Assembly: GCA_028023455.1 (NCBI GenBank)
Contig: JAQFVV010000151.1
Coordinates: 2,479,097 to 2,543,096 of the forward strand
Length of the DNA stretch: 64,000 bases
DNA from: Epiperipatus broadwayi
Taxonomy: Eukaryota > Onychophora > Udeonychophora > Euonychophora > Peripatidae
Direction of reading: 5' to 3'
In this document: positions 1 to 11,280 of the stretch, piece after piece
Position numbering within the stretch: the stretch's first letter is position 1
Layout of the letters: every line of letters begins with the position of its first letter
Made by a program: the position numbers and the translations under genes
Notes under the pieces: generated by a model
Databases searched by the model: none
Told to the model about the DNA's origin: nothing
What the model saw: the letters and a program-made list of their open reading frames with translations, nothing else

Positions 1-154
1 CATGTATTTCATTTATGACCTCTTTTTGTTACTCCTAATATACATCTCTTCATGCTTCACTACATTGTCTAAGACTTTGTATATGACTTAGCATTTAAAT
101 CTCATGTCCATATGTAATAAATAATAAAATATGTTTATTAAAAAAGCTTCCTTT

Positions 155-343
155 TCAAACCACCTTGATATAACTTCTTTTAATATTATTCCTAGTAAAA
201 GCATTCTGTCTATGTTTAATTCTATGGTTAATTACACTCATTATGTTTCTTTCTGTGTAGTTGCTAACTTCTAATTTATAATCACCAATCTTTATTTTCT
301 TCCAATGCGTAAGCTTGTGGTTAAGACCTGTAGAGGTCTCCAC
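155..343 (-). pseudogene. LINE reverse-transcriptase fragment (relic)
   Basis: A 62-codon minus-strand frame contains KIKIGDYKLEV and then ERNIMSVINHRI..QNAFTRNN. The longer LINE at 31349-32185 has KIKIDYDELEEV, DRNIMDEINHRI and SAFGRNN at the matching place. About 20 residues (the YKYLG block) are missing between the two parts. This is therefore a short internally deleted piece of the thumb region of the same RTE-like LINE family. It is not a functional gene. Confidence 0.55.
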
Positions 344-868
344 CTTCGCATTTTCAACCGCACACGCTTTAGGTTTATTGCTTTAGTAAATATTATTTTC
401 ATCTTTTGCAAAAAGCCTTTCAACATTTATTCAGCTTTTCTCCCCATTTCATTTTGTAGTTTTTCTAACACAGTTCTGAAGCATTATTTACAAATTTTGA
501 TGTCTTAAATAATCTTTCATTTTCAATTTTTTTACTTTCCATTTTAATTCATGTTATATTATAGCGTAGATGCATTCATATATATAAATATAGAGATAGA
601 ACTCGAGTACATACACATTTAGTACATATTTATGTATTTGTAATTGAATTAATATTGTGTTGATAATTTGTATGTATTTATATAATATTAATTATGCAAA
701 TATAAGGGATTCGAACTCATTTTCGCACAACCCTCTACTTATTCCTACCATAAAGTTGTGACATTAACAGAACAGTCCGTATGCCGAAACATTCTTTAAA
801 AATAGCAAATCTGTTTCTCCTATTTCAAATAATAGAAATATATTTGCTATTTAAAAATAATCTGTAGG
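344..868. other. No gene seen; AT-rich, small repeat scrap
   Basis: No convincing coding sequence. Positions 345-390 share a phrase (GACCTCTA-AGGTCTTAA followed by AAGCTTACGC on the opposite strand) with 22345-22400. Positions 700-750 hold AAGGGATTCGAACTCA followed by TTTCGCACAACCCTC, which is also found next to the family 2 ribozyme repeat at 10270. Both are fragments of dispersed repeats. Confidence 0.4.
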
Positions 869-869
869 C

Positions 870-1190
870 AGAAGACGTAATATTTTATTGATGTTATAAC
901 AGTCCTGTACAAGAAATGTAAGTGTATGCAATTATTAGAAAACTGAGTTCACTAAAATAAATAGAAACTGAAACAATGTAAGAGTTGCATATCTCTGCAA
1001 GAAAACTGAGTTCACTAAAATAAATAGAAACTGAAACAATGTAAGAGTTGCATATCTCTGCAAGAAAACTGAGTTCACTAAAATAAATAGAAACTGAAAC
1101 AATGTAAGAGTTGCATATCTCTGCAAGAAAATTGTCTTAAATTCAAAATATTAAGATGCTTTTTTTAATTTCAGATTGATAGCCTATAGC
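870..1190. repeat. Dispersed repeat X, copy 1, with internal 63-bp triplication
   Basis: This stretch shares a scattered but colinear match with 1380-1570. The shared parts are GATATTTTATTG, then a cytosine-rich phrase, then ACTGAG-A-ATTAAAAT, then TTAGATTCAAAATATTAAG and a TTTCAGA end. The same ending (TTCAAAATCTTA..TTTCAGACT) recurs at 45050-45085 and, on the opposite strand, near 10880. No coding capacity is visible, so it is an old interspersed repeat of unknown class. Confidence 0.5.
938..1126. repeat. Three perfect 63-bp tandem repeats
   Basis: The unit starts GAAAACTGAGTTCACTAAAA and begins at 938, 1001 and 1064. The three units are identical to the base, and a fourth begins at 1127 but diverges after four bases. 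The unit is a multiple of three, so it yields a repetitive minus-strand frame that should not be read as a protein. Perfect identity implies recent expansion inside an otherwise decayed repeat. Confidence 0.9.
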
Positions 1191-1379
1191 TGTTGGAGGA
1201 AATGTGCATTAGGTCTAAGAAATCCAGGTGGAGCAGATCTGAATCTAACACCCCTAAAAGAGAGGAGAACAGGGAATAAGGATTTATTACCATCCAACAT
1301 TATTGATTACTGAAATTTATATTAAGTAGCATAATTAAATAGTATAAATGGAATTTACTATTAAAAAGTATTGTGTAAA

Positions 1380-1570
1380 CTGGGATGCGATATTTTATTG
1401 GTTTTATACCGATCCTGGACTAAATAGTAAATGGACATACAGTTTTTAAAAAAACTGAGAACATTAAAATATATAGATAAGGAAGTGATATCAGACTTAT
1501 ACAACTATGTGAGAAAATTAGCTTAGATTCAAAATATTAAGGTGTTTTTGAATTTCAGACTTAGAGAATG
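1380..1570. repeat. Dispersed repeat X, copy 2
   Basis: Colinear with 870-1190 but without the 63-bp triplication, and clearly diverged. It ends in TTGAATTTCAGACTTAG, like the copy at 45050-45085. Function unknown. Confidence 0.45.
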
Positions 1571-3945
1571 CTGGGAAGAAAGTAATATATGATGTGGCTG
1601 AAGAAAAGATGCATAGTTTCAAAAACTTCAGGTGCATGACACGATGTAAAATTTCTTATTAATGTTAAGATATAAGCTAGAAACTAATGTGAGACATGGA
1701 TAGAATAGCACTGAAAGAAGACTTATCAAGCACTATCATCTGACATTTATTGATTGTTCAGTCTTGCACTAGGTGGCAGAATTGAGAAATATGAATGGAA
1801 ATTTCTACATATAGAAGTGTGTATAAAATATGTGTTCTGATTAACAGTTATTAATAGCTAGATTCTTACTACAAGGCAATTCACTGCTGTGTATCAATGG
1901 TTAATTTGGGATTTGAACCTGAAATTTTAGTCCTTTAAAAGTTTAACCATTGGGTAATCATTATTTTTGAACATGAGATATAATTAAAAAATATATATTT
2001 TTTAAATTAAACTATGGAAACTGCAAAAAATATTTCCAATTTTTACTTGTAAAAGATGCAAATTTAGTAATAAAAGACAATTTAAAATGCAAATATTCTA
2101 TTTCATGAGATTTTTTTTTTTCAAATCTGAATGTTAGATCATTATATGTGTTTTGAATGGCTACTAGTAATAATAAGTCTCATTTGAAATATTAAGAATA
2201 TTTGATAAATATTTTGACATGGCAACATAGCGTAATCAATTACTGTAAATATAGAAGATAAGAAGATGAAATTCTGGTTTTTGCTTTTAATCCATTCAAA
2301 TTAAAAAATGCCACCAAAAAACTATACCCTTATTAATGCTTGCTTCATAAAGTATTGAAGAAATAGTTCCAAAGATCTGCCATAAAATACAAATGTTGGG
2401 GCTACATATATTCTTGTGAATATCAGTTTTTATTTTGAACACCTTGGATTTCCCACCATAAGTAATATGGTTTTATTTCATAACTTATGTGGAAACTGTA
2501 CAATATGAATAAAGTTTGGTTTTGGAGGTGCACTGATGTTCCTTCAGCTTTTCTTCTCTCTCTTATGGCCCACCTATAGTGCCATTTTACCAGTTTCACA
2601 TTTATTTGACAGTAGAAAGTGAAATTAAAATAATACTGATTTATTAATTAAAACCAAAATTTGAAAAAAGCTAGTATTCTGCAACCATCAGAAACTTCAA
2701 AGTAGATCATCTATTCTTTCCTGCCACAATGCGAATTGGCAGGTTCTGGCTTAGAGGTCATTTGTGAAATTTCTTCTATTTTTTTTTGACCAAATACAAA
2801 AAATGGATATTTTTGCCTGGTTCATTTACATATTTATAATTAGTTTTACACAACATTAATATAATAATTTTTGAAAAACAAAAGTATACATGACTACTTT
2901 TTGATTTTAATCAAATATGTTTTATTTTTAAAAATATACATTAACATATTATTAACATGGTGCTCTGTAAAGATTATAATATTGTAAAAATTGTAATGCA
3001 ATTTTAAATTTTAGAACAGAATTTTATAAATTTAGGATGACTTTACATTAATTCTTTCACATTTTAAAAATAATGGTTTATTCAACAAAAGATTTTGTTA
3101 ATTTTCTTTATTTTTTTATAGACCATTTGATTAAAGAAAAGTTCCTTGTTTTCATTATGTATTTTCACTTTATTATTATTTTTTCTAAATTTTTAAAATT
3201 CAAATATGATTTTTTAGAAATTTTTTTATCAATAATCTGATATTTTTAAGAAATTGAGTTCAATTTATTAAATTTTAATACAGAATAATAGTTTATTACT
3301 AAAATTATCACAATGAAAATGTTCTCATCAGTTGAAGGATTAAAGATATGCAAAATGGAACTTGTATAACACACATGGAGTTGATTGTAAATTAGTATAT
3401 AACATTTAAAAATATACTCACCATAATCATATCTTTTTTCAAGGTAAGAACTTTTTTTTAATTGGGGACTTCGACCACATCGACAAGCTAAAAATAATAA
3501 AATACAATAAAAAAAAGCTCAATACTAAAACATATAAACAGTAATTGAATGTGAACTATTATGCAATTAATATATTACAGAGCTAAAAACTTATATCACT
3601 ATTATGATTGAGAACATTAACATATCCTCTATTAGCCTATTATAAAAATAAAATTAAGATGGTCTCCATAATATTTTATTTTCACAATAAGTTATTAGAG
3701 GGCACTTAAATACTTTCATTCATAGTAACAGTAACTGTGTAAATCATAAGTATAAAGTGTGGCTTTTTATGTCACAGAGAAGAAGAAACAGTGGAATGCT
3801 TCCTGTCTCTCAGTCCATCATAAACTTACTACAAATAATATGATCTTTGTCCATCTTAGAAATCACTTCTTAGGCAACTTTCATAGATACTATTCATAGA
3901 GATCTTTTTTTCTATTAGAATTACAATCTTCAAACTTCACTTTTT
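1571..3945. other. No gene seen; AT-rich intergenic or intronic DNA
   Basis: Both strands are interrupted by stops throughout. Poly-A and poly-T runs are common. No motif, repeat family or splice-flanked exon could be supported. Confidence 0.5.
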
Positions 3946-3949
3946 TTGT

Positions 3950-4085
3950 CCCGTGTGGTTCATTGCATGGTACAGGGCCAAACTCATGGAGTGAAAGATC
4001 CTTATTGGATCAATTCTAGCTCTTGCATTTTTAACATTCAAACTTTTTATGAACTCTTGAGCAACAAAACCATTTGATTATTTCT
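3950..4085 (+). repeat. SINE-C-like copy, diverged
   Basis: The series GTGTGGTTCATTGCATGGTA, AACATTCAAACTTTTTATGAACTC and GAGCAACAAAACCATTTGATTATT follows the order of the SINE-C unit found in arrays at 7015-8290: GGTTTAGTGCAGTGATAG, GCTCAAACTTCTTATGAACT and AATAATAAACCATTCAATTA. The match is weak in the middle. Confidence 0.35.
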
Positions 4086-4415
4086 TTTCTTGAAACGTTA
4101 TTTTGTTTTCAGTTCAACATGTCAGAAAATATCTTTTTTTCATAGACAAATGAGCCAATATTAAAGATAGAAATCAAGATTGTACCCCAACAGACATTTT
4201 TATGGCCATTTAAAGTTTGATCTCAAAAATGGGATCATTGTAGTTTATCAGATTAAAGTGAGAGCAGTATTTGAATATTTCTGCTGAATAATTGGCCATT
4301 TTCTGTAAGAGTTTACAAAAGATTGATATACATGTAATTTAATTAGTCATCTTATTTTTTTTTTAAGTTTATTTTTATTTACACAATGTTTTAATTTTTC
4401 TTTATTAATGACCAT

Positions 4416-4517
4416 GTCAAGCGTTGTTAGCCGAGAGGGCAGCGCAGCCACCTTGCAAGCAAGTAGTTGGTTGCAGACTGTTGTGGGTTCGCCTTCCTGC
4501 AGATGCTATGACATATG
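4416..4517 (+). mobile_element. tRNA-derived SINE, type A
   Basis: The copy opens with GTCAAGCGTTGTTAGCCGAG. It contains a good RNA polymerase III A box (TAGCCGAGAGG), an anticodon-loop-like CTTGCAA, and a B box-like GGGTTCGCCTTCC, then ends ATGCTATGACATATGA. The same sequence is found in reverse at 32671-32750 and 33253-33350. Copy number, pol III boxes and the target duplications around the other copies identify a SINE and not a working tRNA gene. Confidence 0.8.
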
Positions 4518-4785
4518 ATTGATCATTTGAGTTAGAATTTCTATTGTTAGTTAAGATTTGTTAATTTAATTATTTGATTTGACTTAAACATTTCATTAAA
4601 AGTAAGGGGTAATTTTTACGGCTATTTTAAGGATTATTATTTTTAATAAGTGTAAATAAACACGACTTTTAAAAATAAACAATCACAGGATGGCGCTTAT
4701 CAAACTTTATTAATGCTTGAGCTACTTTTTCGGTATAAACTGGCTTATTGATCTATTCTTTGCAAAAATTTATTGTATAAAAAAT

Positions 4786-5735
4786 ATTGGGTACTTTGGT
4801 ATTATTCCTGCTATGATGTATTACTCTGGTGATGTTTTTGTCTGATAATAATTATTCAAAGTTTCTGTTCATGATGTCATGCCATCCCCTAGAATCCTGG
4901 CATGACTAATCCATGTCAAATATATACATGTTACAGATTTTCACATATATACACATCACCAAGTGGTACAAAAGGTGCTGATATATGTGATTTTGTGCTA
5001 TCAAAATGGAAAGATATATTTATTATGGAAAAAGCATATTATGGTACTAAATAAAAACAGGTAGATGTGAGTTTTTAATATGGTATTTTTTATGAGTTTT
5101 TATTTCAGCACATTGTGCCATCAAAAACATACTTCCACCACCGAGCATAATACTGCACTTTGTGCCATCATGAACACCCAGCATGTGTAATACCAAATTT
5201 AAAAAAAAACTCTCAGTTTTATCTCTCGCATCATTTGTCAGTAATATAGTTTCATATTTAAAAATACATTTAAAACTAAAACTTTATATATTTGTGATTT
5301 TTTATTTGCTAAAACATTATATCTTTTTTTTTTTTTAAAAAAAAAAATAAATATAAGATTAATCCTACAGTTCACCATTTTTTATTTTTAGGTTTAAAAA
5401 AAAAAGAAAAGTTAAAACTTTGTTACAACTTGCCATTTAAAAAATATTTCAAGGTTCATCATATTTTTCTTTTTCCATAATGAATATCTCCATTTTTTTT
5501 TAATATTTAAAGTTTGTTATTTCATATGGTATGACATATTACTCCGGAGACATATTCTAATTTTGCAGTGTTTTAAAATAACACTTCCATGGGATCTGTG
5601 GACAAATTTTATTGATTATGTTTGTCACATCCTTTGGACGTGTTATTTTAAACACACTGCAAACTTAGAATAATATGTCACTGAAGTAATATGACATAAC
5701 AGGAATAATACCAAAGTATCAAACATTGCACCTAA
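4786..5735. mobile_element. Putative non-autonomous element with terminal inverted repeats
   Basis: The left end (TACTTTGGTATTATTCCTG, then ATGATGTATTACTCTGG) is inverted at the right end (AGTAATATGACATAACAGGAATAATACCAAAGTA, 5680-5720). A second, nested inverted repeat of about 60 bp lies at 5531-5590 and 5637-5698, around TGACATATTACTCCGGAGAC and its counterpart. A related end fragment is at 41690-41830. No transposase frame is visible, so it would depend on another element. The outer boundaries are approximate. Confidence 0.55.
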
Positions 5736-6070
5736 AAATCAAAACTAGAAAAAGTAAAAAACAAGTACTTATATTTTCAACCGTAGTGTGAAAATAATGT
5801 TCCAATGGAGTAGAAAAATCCCTCTGGTTTTGAACACATTAATGCTACAGAGAATGAACTCTCTTAAGTTCACAACTAGGCCACTTTCTAAAAGTGTGCA
5901 GGTATTTTTTTTATTGTTGAATAAAAAAAAAACTTTAAAAAAGTTATGAACCAATTAAATTATCATAAAATATTGATTGCTAAAGATAAAGTAAAAAAGA
6001 ACAAAAAGAGAATATAATAAATACAATATCCTATATAGAAAAAATTAGATATTTACTCAACAATTTTCAT
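5736..6070. other. No gene seen
   Basis: AT-rich spacer between the inverted-repeat element and the family 2 tandem repeat. The small minus-strand frame here shows no family resemblance. Confidence 0.4.
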
Positions 6071-6236
6071 TAGTCATTCATTAGACTAGAGATTATTTAC
6101 TTCATGAATGATATTTCTGTAGTGTAATTATCACTACACCATTCTTACGCAAGATAAGGACTGGTTTCTATCTTCTTTTAATACTTTGAGAAGTGATGTA
6201 ATCATAAACATATGACCAAAGAGTGAAAGAGATGTA

Positions 6237-6293
6237 TGATTTCCAAGGTGTAGATTTCTTGCTGAACCAGTATTAATCAGTCGATCCATATCA
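6237..6293 (-). ncRNA. Hammerhead ribozyme relic, family 2
   Basis: Read on the minus strand, the segment aligns to the family 2 motif: CTGATTA (G8 of the catalytic core lost), CTGGTTCAGCAAGAAA, then TTGG closing stem I. The lost G8 and broken stem II pairing predict no activity. Confidence 0.55.
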
Positions 6294-6593
6294 CGATCTC
6301 TTACACATATCCTTATCATTGTTCAGCTTATATATATATATAGTTTAATTGATGTGTCAAACTTACTGCCCTCATAACTTTGACATAAACCACTTAGTGG
6401 AAGTATATTATAATTTTTATTAGTCATTCATTAGACTAGAAATTATCAAATTAATGAACATTTCTGCAATGTCATTTTTACTGCAACACTTTCACGCAAG
6501 ATAGGGACTAGTTTCTGTCCACTTTTAACACTTTGTGTGTGTGTGTGGGGGGTGTAATCATAAGCATATAACTAAAAATATGAAAAAAATGCA

Positions 6594-6652
6594 TCATCCC
6601 AAACGTACATTTTGCTCTGAACTTGCACTCATCAGTTGGACGCTACAGATGA
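6594..6652 (-). ncRNA. Hammerhead ribozyme relic, family 2
   Basis: The minus strand reads CCAACTGATGAGTGC, a variant stem II loop containing AAGTTCAGA, then GCA pairing back, and TTTGGGATG after the stem III region. The 5' core is intact, but the GAAA box is changed to AAAA, which removes G12. Likely inactive. Confidence 0.55.
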
Positions 6653-6660
6653 ATTATTTA

Positions 6661-7014
6661 TTTATCCTTATTTGATATGTGATAAAGGTGTGTAAATTTG
6701 TGATCCTATTGAATGGGAAAAATCATGAGTTTTCAAATTAGTGTAGAAAATATAGATGCTTGTGTGTTTTTTAAAAATATTTTAACAATTTTATTTTTGA
6801 AAGGTAAAAATAAATTTCTACAAAGATTGAACTATTAAACTTTTGGTATTAACAAAAAGATAATAACACCAGTGATGTACCATAATCGAACAATGAGAAG
6901 TTAGAAGGAATGCTTATAAAGATTAGATAATTGTAGATATACAATAATCAGTGAATTAGAGGAATGCTTGAACTTCTTAAGAATTCCTTCAAAATAAAAC
7001 CTTTATTTTTTCTC
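6661..7014. other. No gene seen
   Basis: AT-rich spacer with no supported motif before the SINE-C array. Confidence 0.4.
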
Positions 7015-8290
7015 TGCATTGTTTGAAGTGGTGGGAGAGTGACCCAACTCTAGAGTCAGGGTCCATGGATTCCATCACAGCTGTGACTTGCAGTGCTCAA
7101 ATTTCTTATGCACTCCTAAATAATAAATTATTCAACTAGTATATTCTTGAGTTCCCAGCATGTTTTGCTGCAGTGATAGAGCAGCCCAAGGTCCGTGAAT
7201 CACATCACAGCTGTCACTTCATGCTCAAGCTTCTGATGAACTCCTGAATAATAAACCATTCAATTAATACAATACTTGGGTTCCCAGCATGCCTTGCTGC
7301 AATGATAGAGTGGCAGAGTCTGGAGCTCAAAATCCATGAATCACATTACAGCTCTGTTACTTCCAATGCTCAAACTTGTTATGAACTACTGAATAAGCCA
7401 CTCAATTCACACATTCTTAGATTTCCCAGAATGCTTTGCTGCAGTGACAGAGTATCAGAGCTGAAGCTCAAGGTACATGGATCATATCACAGCTGTCCCT
7501 TCCAATGCTCAAACGTCTTATGGATTCCTGAATAATAAACCATTCAATTGACATTTTCTTTGATTTCCCAGCATGCTTTGCTCAAACTTCTTATGAACTC
7601 CTGAATAATAGGCCACTCAGTTAATTAATACATTCTTTGATTCCCAGCATGCTTTGCTATGGTGATAGAATGGCAGACTCTGGAACTCAAGGTCCATGAA
7701 TCACATCACAGCTATCACTTACAGTTCTCAAACATCTTCTGAACTCCTGAATAGTAAACCATTCAATTAATAAATTCCCAGAATGCTTTGCTGCAGTGGT
7801 AGAATGGTAGACTGGAGCTCAAGGTCCATAAATTACAAACAAATGTGGCACTTCCAATACTCAAACTTTTTATTATCTCTGAGTAATAAACAATTCATTA
7901 TCATCACTATTTAAATTAGTCTATGGAATTAAAGTGCAGTGACTGAGGGAAGGACTTTGGGCTTAGAATCCATGTTATCATGGCTTCATTTTGCCACTTT
8001 CAATGCTCAAACTTCTTATGAACTCCTAAGTCATTCAATTATTTTTAATACAATTTATATCACTCTATGTGATTTCATGGAGTGATAAAGTGGTAGATCC
8101 AGTAGGACAATGTCCATTAATCATAGCCCAATTTGTCATTTTCAGTACTCAAGCTTCTTATGAACTCCTGAATAATAAAATCATTTGATTATTATTATAA
8201 CTTATATTACCTTGTGTATAGTAGTGGATTCTGGAGCCCAGACTGTCATTTCCAGTTTTCGAACTTCTTGCGAACTCCAATATACGATTA
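7015..8290 (+). repeat. SINE-C multimeric array (about 9 units)
   Basis: Head-to-tail diverged units of roughly 130-150 bp repeat the series TTTGCTGCAGTGATAGAGTG, CTGGAGCTCAAGGTCCATGA, ATCACATCACAGCTGTCAC, AATGCTCAAACTTCTTATGA, ACTCCTGAATAATAAACC, ATTCAATTAAT and TTCCCAGCATGC. Repeats of the GCTTTGCTGCAG phrase lie near 7163, 7291, 7434, 7574, 7650 and 7786, and weaker units continue to 8290. TAGTGCAGTGA resembles a pol III A box and AGGTCCATGAATC a B box, so a tRNA-derived SINE is likely. One unit near 7575 has an internal deletion that joins GCTTTGCT directly to CAAACTTC. Confidence 0.75.
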
Positions 8291-8390
8291 ACGGACATTA
8301 TTATATTCAATTTTCTTACAGTATTTAATATAAACCGAATTTATGAAAAACAAAAAAAGAAGTTAAAACTTGCTAACGCTTGTACTTATG

Positions 8391-8448
8391 ACAATAGATG
8401 GCGTTCTACCAAAAACGACGGTGTTTTTGGTAGAACGCCATCTATTGT
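8391..8448. repeat. Perfect 26-bp inverted repeat (hairpin)
   Basis: The left arm 8391-8416 (ACAATAGATGGCGTTCTACC, then AAAAAC) is exactly complementary to the right arm 8423-8448, with only GACGGT between. No mismatch is present in 26 bp, in strong contrast to the decayed surroundings. Confidence 0.9.
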
Positions 8449-8459
8449 TAAACCGAATT

Positions 8460-10250
8460 GTAGTCTACTCCTCCCCCATTTTTTCACTTTTTTATAGATT
8501 ACTATTTTAAACATTTGGTAATCAGTTTTTTTATATTTTTACTGATTCTTCAATATGCAAAATAATATTTTTGTTTGATATATGTAAATATAAACTTATT
8601 CCCAGAACAACTAACTTTTGTAATAATAATTCGCAACTCAGAACCTATAGAGTTTTATCAGCATACTTTTTCACCTTTTTGTAAAGTGAAGGCAGGTGAT
8701 AGCTCATGTGATATTATTTGTTTATGTAAGCCTATACAATTGTTTTAATAAACTTGAATTAATGGTCACTTTCTCATATTAGTACTAATTTATAAGTTAG
8801 ATATAAAAATATCCATTTTTATCCAATCATCATACAGATATATAGTAGACAAATCAAACGTTGACACTCTTAAGAAATAAAACTAGAAGCTGATTTGTTA
8901 AATACTTTACAAAAGTCATTCTCCAACATAAAGTTCCACTTTTTATGAATATCAATATTTGATTTATCTACCATAAAACAACATCATAGTTACATGAAGT
9001 GGACCCATTTTTAATCCGATAAATTGATATTGATATGAGAAAGGGGCATTATTTATGATTCGATTGGCTTTGATTTGTGAATTATTACTGCAGTTTATGC
9101 ATTTGGACTTAGTTGTTTTGCGAATAGTACTATAATGTGTGTGTGTGTGCATGTAGTTATTAAATACAAGCGTTCTATTTTAAATATAAATTTAAAGTAA
9201 CAATTGCTTGATAGTAAAAAAAATAATTTCCTTTTTTTTTTTTTCAAAAAGCATAGCTCCATTTTTTTTCAAAAATGAGCTTTGGATGAAGGAGGTGGCC
9301 TTTAATAATATAAATATAGGCTTACTATAAGTGTTATAATTAAAATACAAAGGTAAAAGTGCCTTCATATAGTCCACGGTATAATAGAGTTCTTTCCAAT
9401 ACTCCCTCACTGAAAAAATAATGATGAAGGAAGTTTGTAAATTGCTAGGCAGTAACCAATATTAGATGGTTGAAAAAAATTCAAGTTTTACCCAGTCCAG
9501 ATTCAAACCCCAGATTACAGACATTATATACAGATATACTATGATTACTTTGAGGGTCATGCTGTGTATATAACGCATAAAATTTTAAAACTAAAATAAG
9601 TATATATATATATATTATTAAATCAGATTATTCAATTAATCATATGGTGTTAATCTGCCTTAATAACTCCAATTATAATTCATTTATTGTAAATGATCCT
9701 AACTCATGATTCCTGTTTGCAGGAAAAGTTAAAAAGACTAAAAAAATACGCAAGAATAAATCATCCAAAGCTTGACAGCGGCTCGAGTGAAGTTAATTAA
9801 GGAAATCATTTCCACCATCTTCAGATTTTAATGACATAATTAGTTGACATTAAGAATGTTACAAACTATTTTTAAAAAACTACTAATTAAAGGTCAGAAT
9901 TTCTTTTCTATGTTCTCCATAAGTATTTAACAATAATATTAATATCTTAATTTTTCCTATTTTAAAGAAAAACACACATCCAATAATTATGAAATGTTAG
10001 CAATCGGCTAAGAGGATTCCAAGCAACTTTAACCTTACGATGATGATCGAGGATAGAGCCTAAGCCCTCGATATACTTTCAGGCCGATGATATTCCAAAC
10101 CACTCACACCCCACACAATTCAATTCATAGCACGTTCATATATAAGAGTGAATAATTATAAATAGATAAGTAAACAAACGAATAAAAATAATTAAAAGGA
10201 AATTAAAATAAATATAATAAATCCCATTTGTTATTCTTCTAATCCTATTT
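8460..10250. other. No gene seen; AT-rich
   Basis: A TG run lies near 9137-9150 and a TA run at 9601-9615. ATTCAAACCCCAGATTAC near 9511 resembles a reversed or degenerate pol III B box, but no element could be delimited. The open frames here show no recognisable domain. Confidence 0.45.
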
Positions 10251-10254
10251 TTTC

Positions 10255-10440
10255 TTGCATTATTTTATATAAGGGATTCGAACTCAAGATTTTCACAGGA
10301 CCCTCAACTTTCCATGCCATCTCGTATTGCTGACCCACCTGATCACACACATGTTGAAAAGATAAATAATCACCAATATTCGTATTTCGTGCTAAACCAA
10401 CACTCATCAATTGGTCCAGATTATCATTTCCCCACATATA
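10255..10440. repeat. Family 2 ribozyme repeat, single copy
   Basis: It opens with AAGGGATTCGAACTCAAGAT (B box-like), continues through CACAGGACCCTCAACTTTCC, and ends with the minus-strand hammerhead-like motif. Parallel arrangements occur at 62590-62830 and in part at 700-750. Confidence 0.55.
10365..10427 (-). ncRNA. Hammerhead ribozyme motif, family 2, one core change
   Basis: The minus strand reads CCAA, then TTGATGA (C3 changed to T), a 5-bp stem II GTGTT/AGCAC closed by a Watson-Crick G-C pair, then GAAA, a short AU-rich stem III and AATATTGG. TTGG pairs with CCAA to form proximal stem I. Loss of C3 predicts poor cleavage. Confidence 0.6.
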
Positions 10441-11212
10441 TACAATGAATGCTCTGCTTTATATTAAGATAGCCAATCTTCATACTTTAATGGACAGGCT
10501 TCAAACTACTCCAACCCACAACTCTTCATAATCTTTAAAGCGAATAAAATATAAAAAATGTATTATTTAAAGATTTTGATGTAATAGATTCAAGAGTAGT
10601 TCTTTTCATCCTACTCTGTAGCCATCGATTGTAAACTGGAGTAATTAATGCTCACCAGATGGTATAGTGCTATAATATCTCAACTCTCAAACTAGTTTTT
10701 AACTTTTGCATTTATTAATAAAGACTAGGATTTAAAACTGAAATTAATACTCTTATGCCTGTAGGAATCATCTTTTTACTCCTGGATACTACTTAAGATA
10801 ATAAAGGCACTTATGTATCTAGAAAATTCCTTTTACTCTTCTACACTATTCAAAATAATATTCTGAAATTTAAAATAAAACCTTAAGATTTTGAATCCAA
10901 GCCAACATACAATATCAGACCTTCTATATATTTTAGAGATGTCAGTTTTATGAAAACTGGAGAGCTCCTTCTAATCTTTAGCTAGGAAGGTTAATACCAA
11001 GAACTACATCCCACAACTTTCTTGTACGCTCTCAACAACAGTTTGTTTTCCAATCTATTCTTTTCATCCTTGGTATGGTGTAAACAAATGTTTACTACAT
11101 TATCTTATTCAGATTAGAAAGAAAATATAAATGGAATGCAAAAGTAATTGTAGAGTAGATTCAAGAGTTCAACAGGACCACACATTAGCACCCTTATCAT
11201 TTAACTGGAACG
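10441..11212. other. No gene; contains a minus-strand copy of dispersed repeat X
   Basis: Around 10850-10950 the phrases AACCTTAAGATTTTGAATCC, AAGC and ATATCAGACC are the reverse of the repeat X ending found at 1500-1570 and 45040-45090. CAGATGGTATAGTGCTATAATATC near 10656 recurs at 50757. No coding sequence could be supported. Confidence 0.4.
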
Positions 11213-11220
11213 TTGAATGT

Positions 11221-11280
11221 ATCCAAGGTTCCTCACTGATGAAAACCAAAAGCTAGAAACTAGACTGGGGATATTGGATG
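11221..11280 (+). ncRNA. Hammerhead ribozyme relic, family 1
   Basis: ATCCAA, then CCTCA-CTGATGA, a weakened stem II, GAAACTA, GAC (instead of GTC), then TGGGGATATTGGAT. Stem I pairs well (ATCCAA with TTGGAT). The cleavage triplet has lost U16.1, and the G-C of stem II is lost, so activity is doubtful. Confidence 0.65.

Larger units (their letters stand above)
6071..6660. repeat. Family 2 ribozyme repeat, two tandem units (~350 bp)
   Basis: Unit 1 starts TAGTCATTCATTAGACTAGA at 6071 and unit 2 starts with the same 20 bases at 6421. Each unit carries the phrases CACTACACCATTCTTACGCAAG, GGACTGGTTTCTATC and ATAAACATATGACCAAAGAG, followed by a minus-strand hammerhead-like motif (6237-6293 and 6594-6652, 357 bp apart). 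Unit 1 continues through a TA run and ACTTTGACATAAACCACTTAGTGGAAG before unit 2 begins. Direct tandem units each carrying a hammerhead match the organisation of retrozymes and Penelope-like terminal repeats (known from the literature). The assignment to that class is inference. Confidence 0.7.

Noticed and set aside
935-1126. 63-codon repetitive minus-strand frame
   Set aside because: Produced by a 63-bp tandem triplication whose unit is a multiple of three; no other coding evidence.
3320-3360. Minus-strand CTGATGAGAACA as another hammerhead
   Set aside because: No GAAA box or stem II partner at the right distance.
4416-4517. Possible alanine tRNA gene
   Set aside because: Pol III boxes are good, but stems do not close, the sequence recurs with SINE-type target duplications, and it has a fixed non-tRNA tail.
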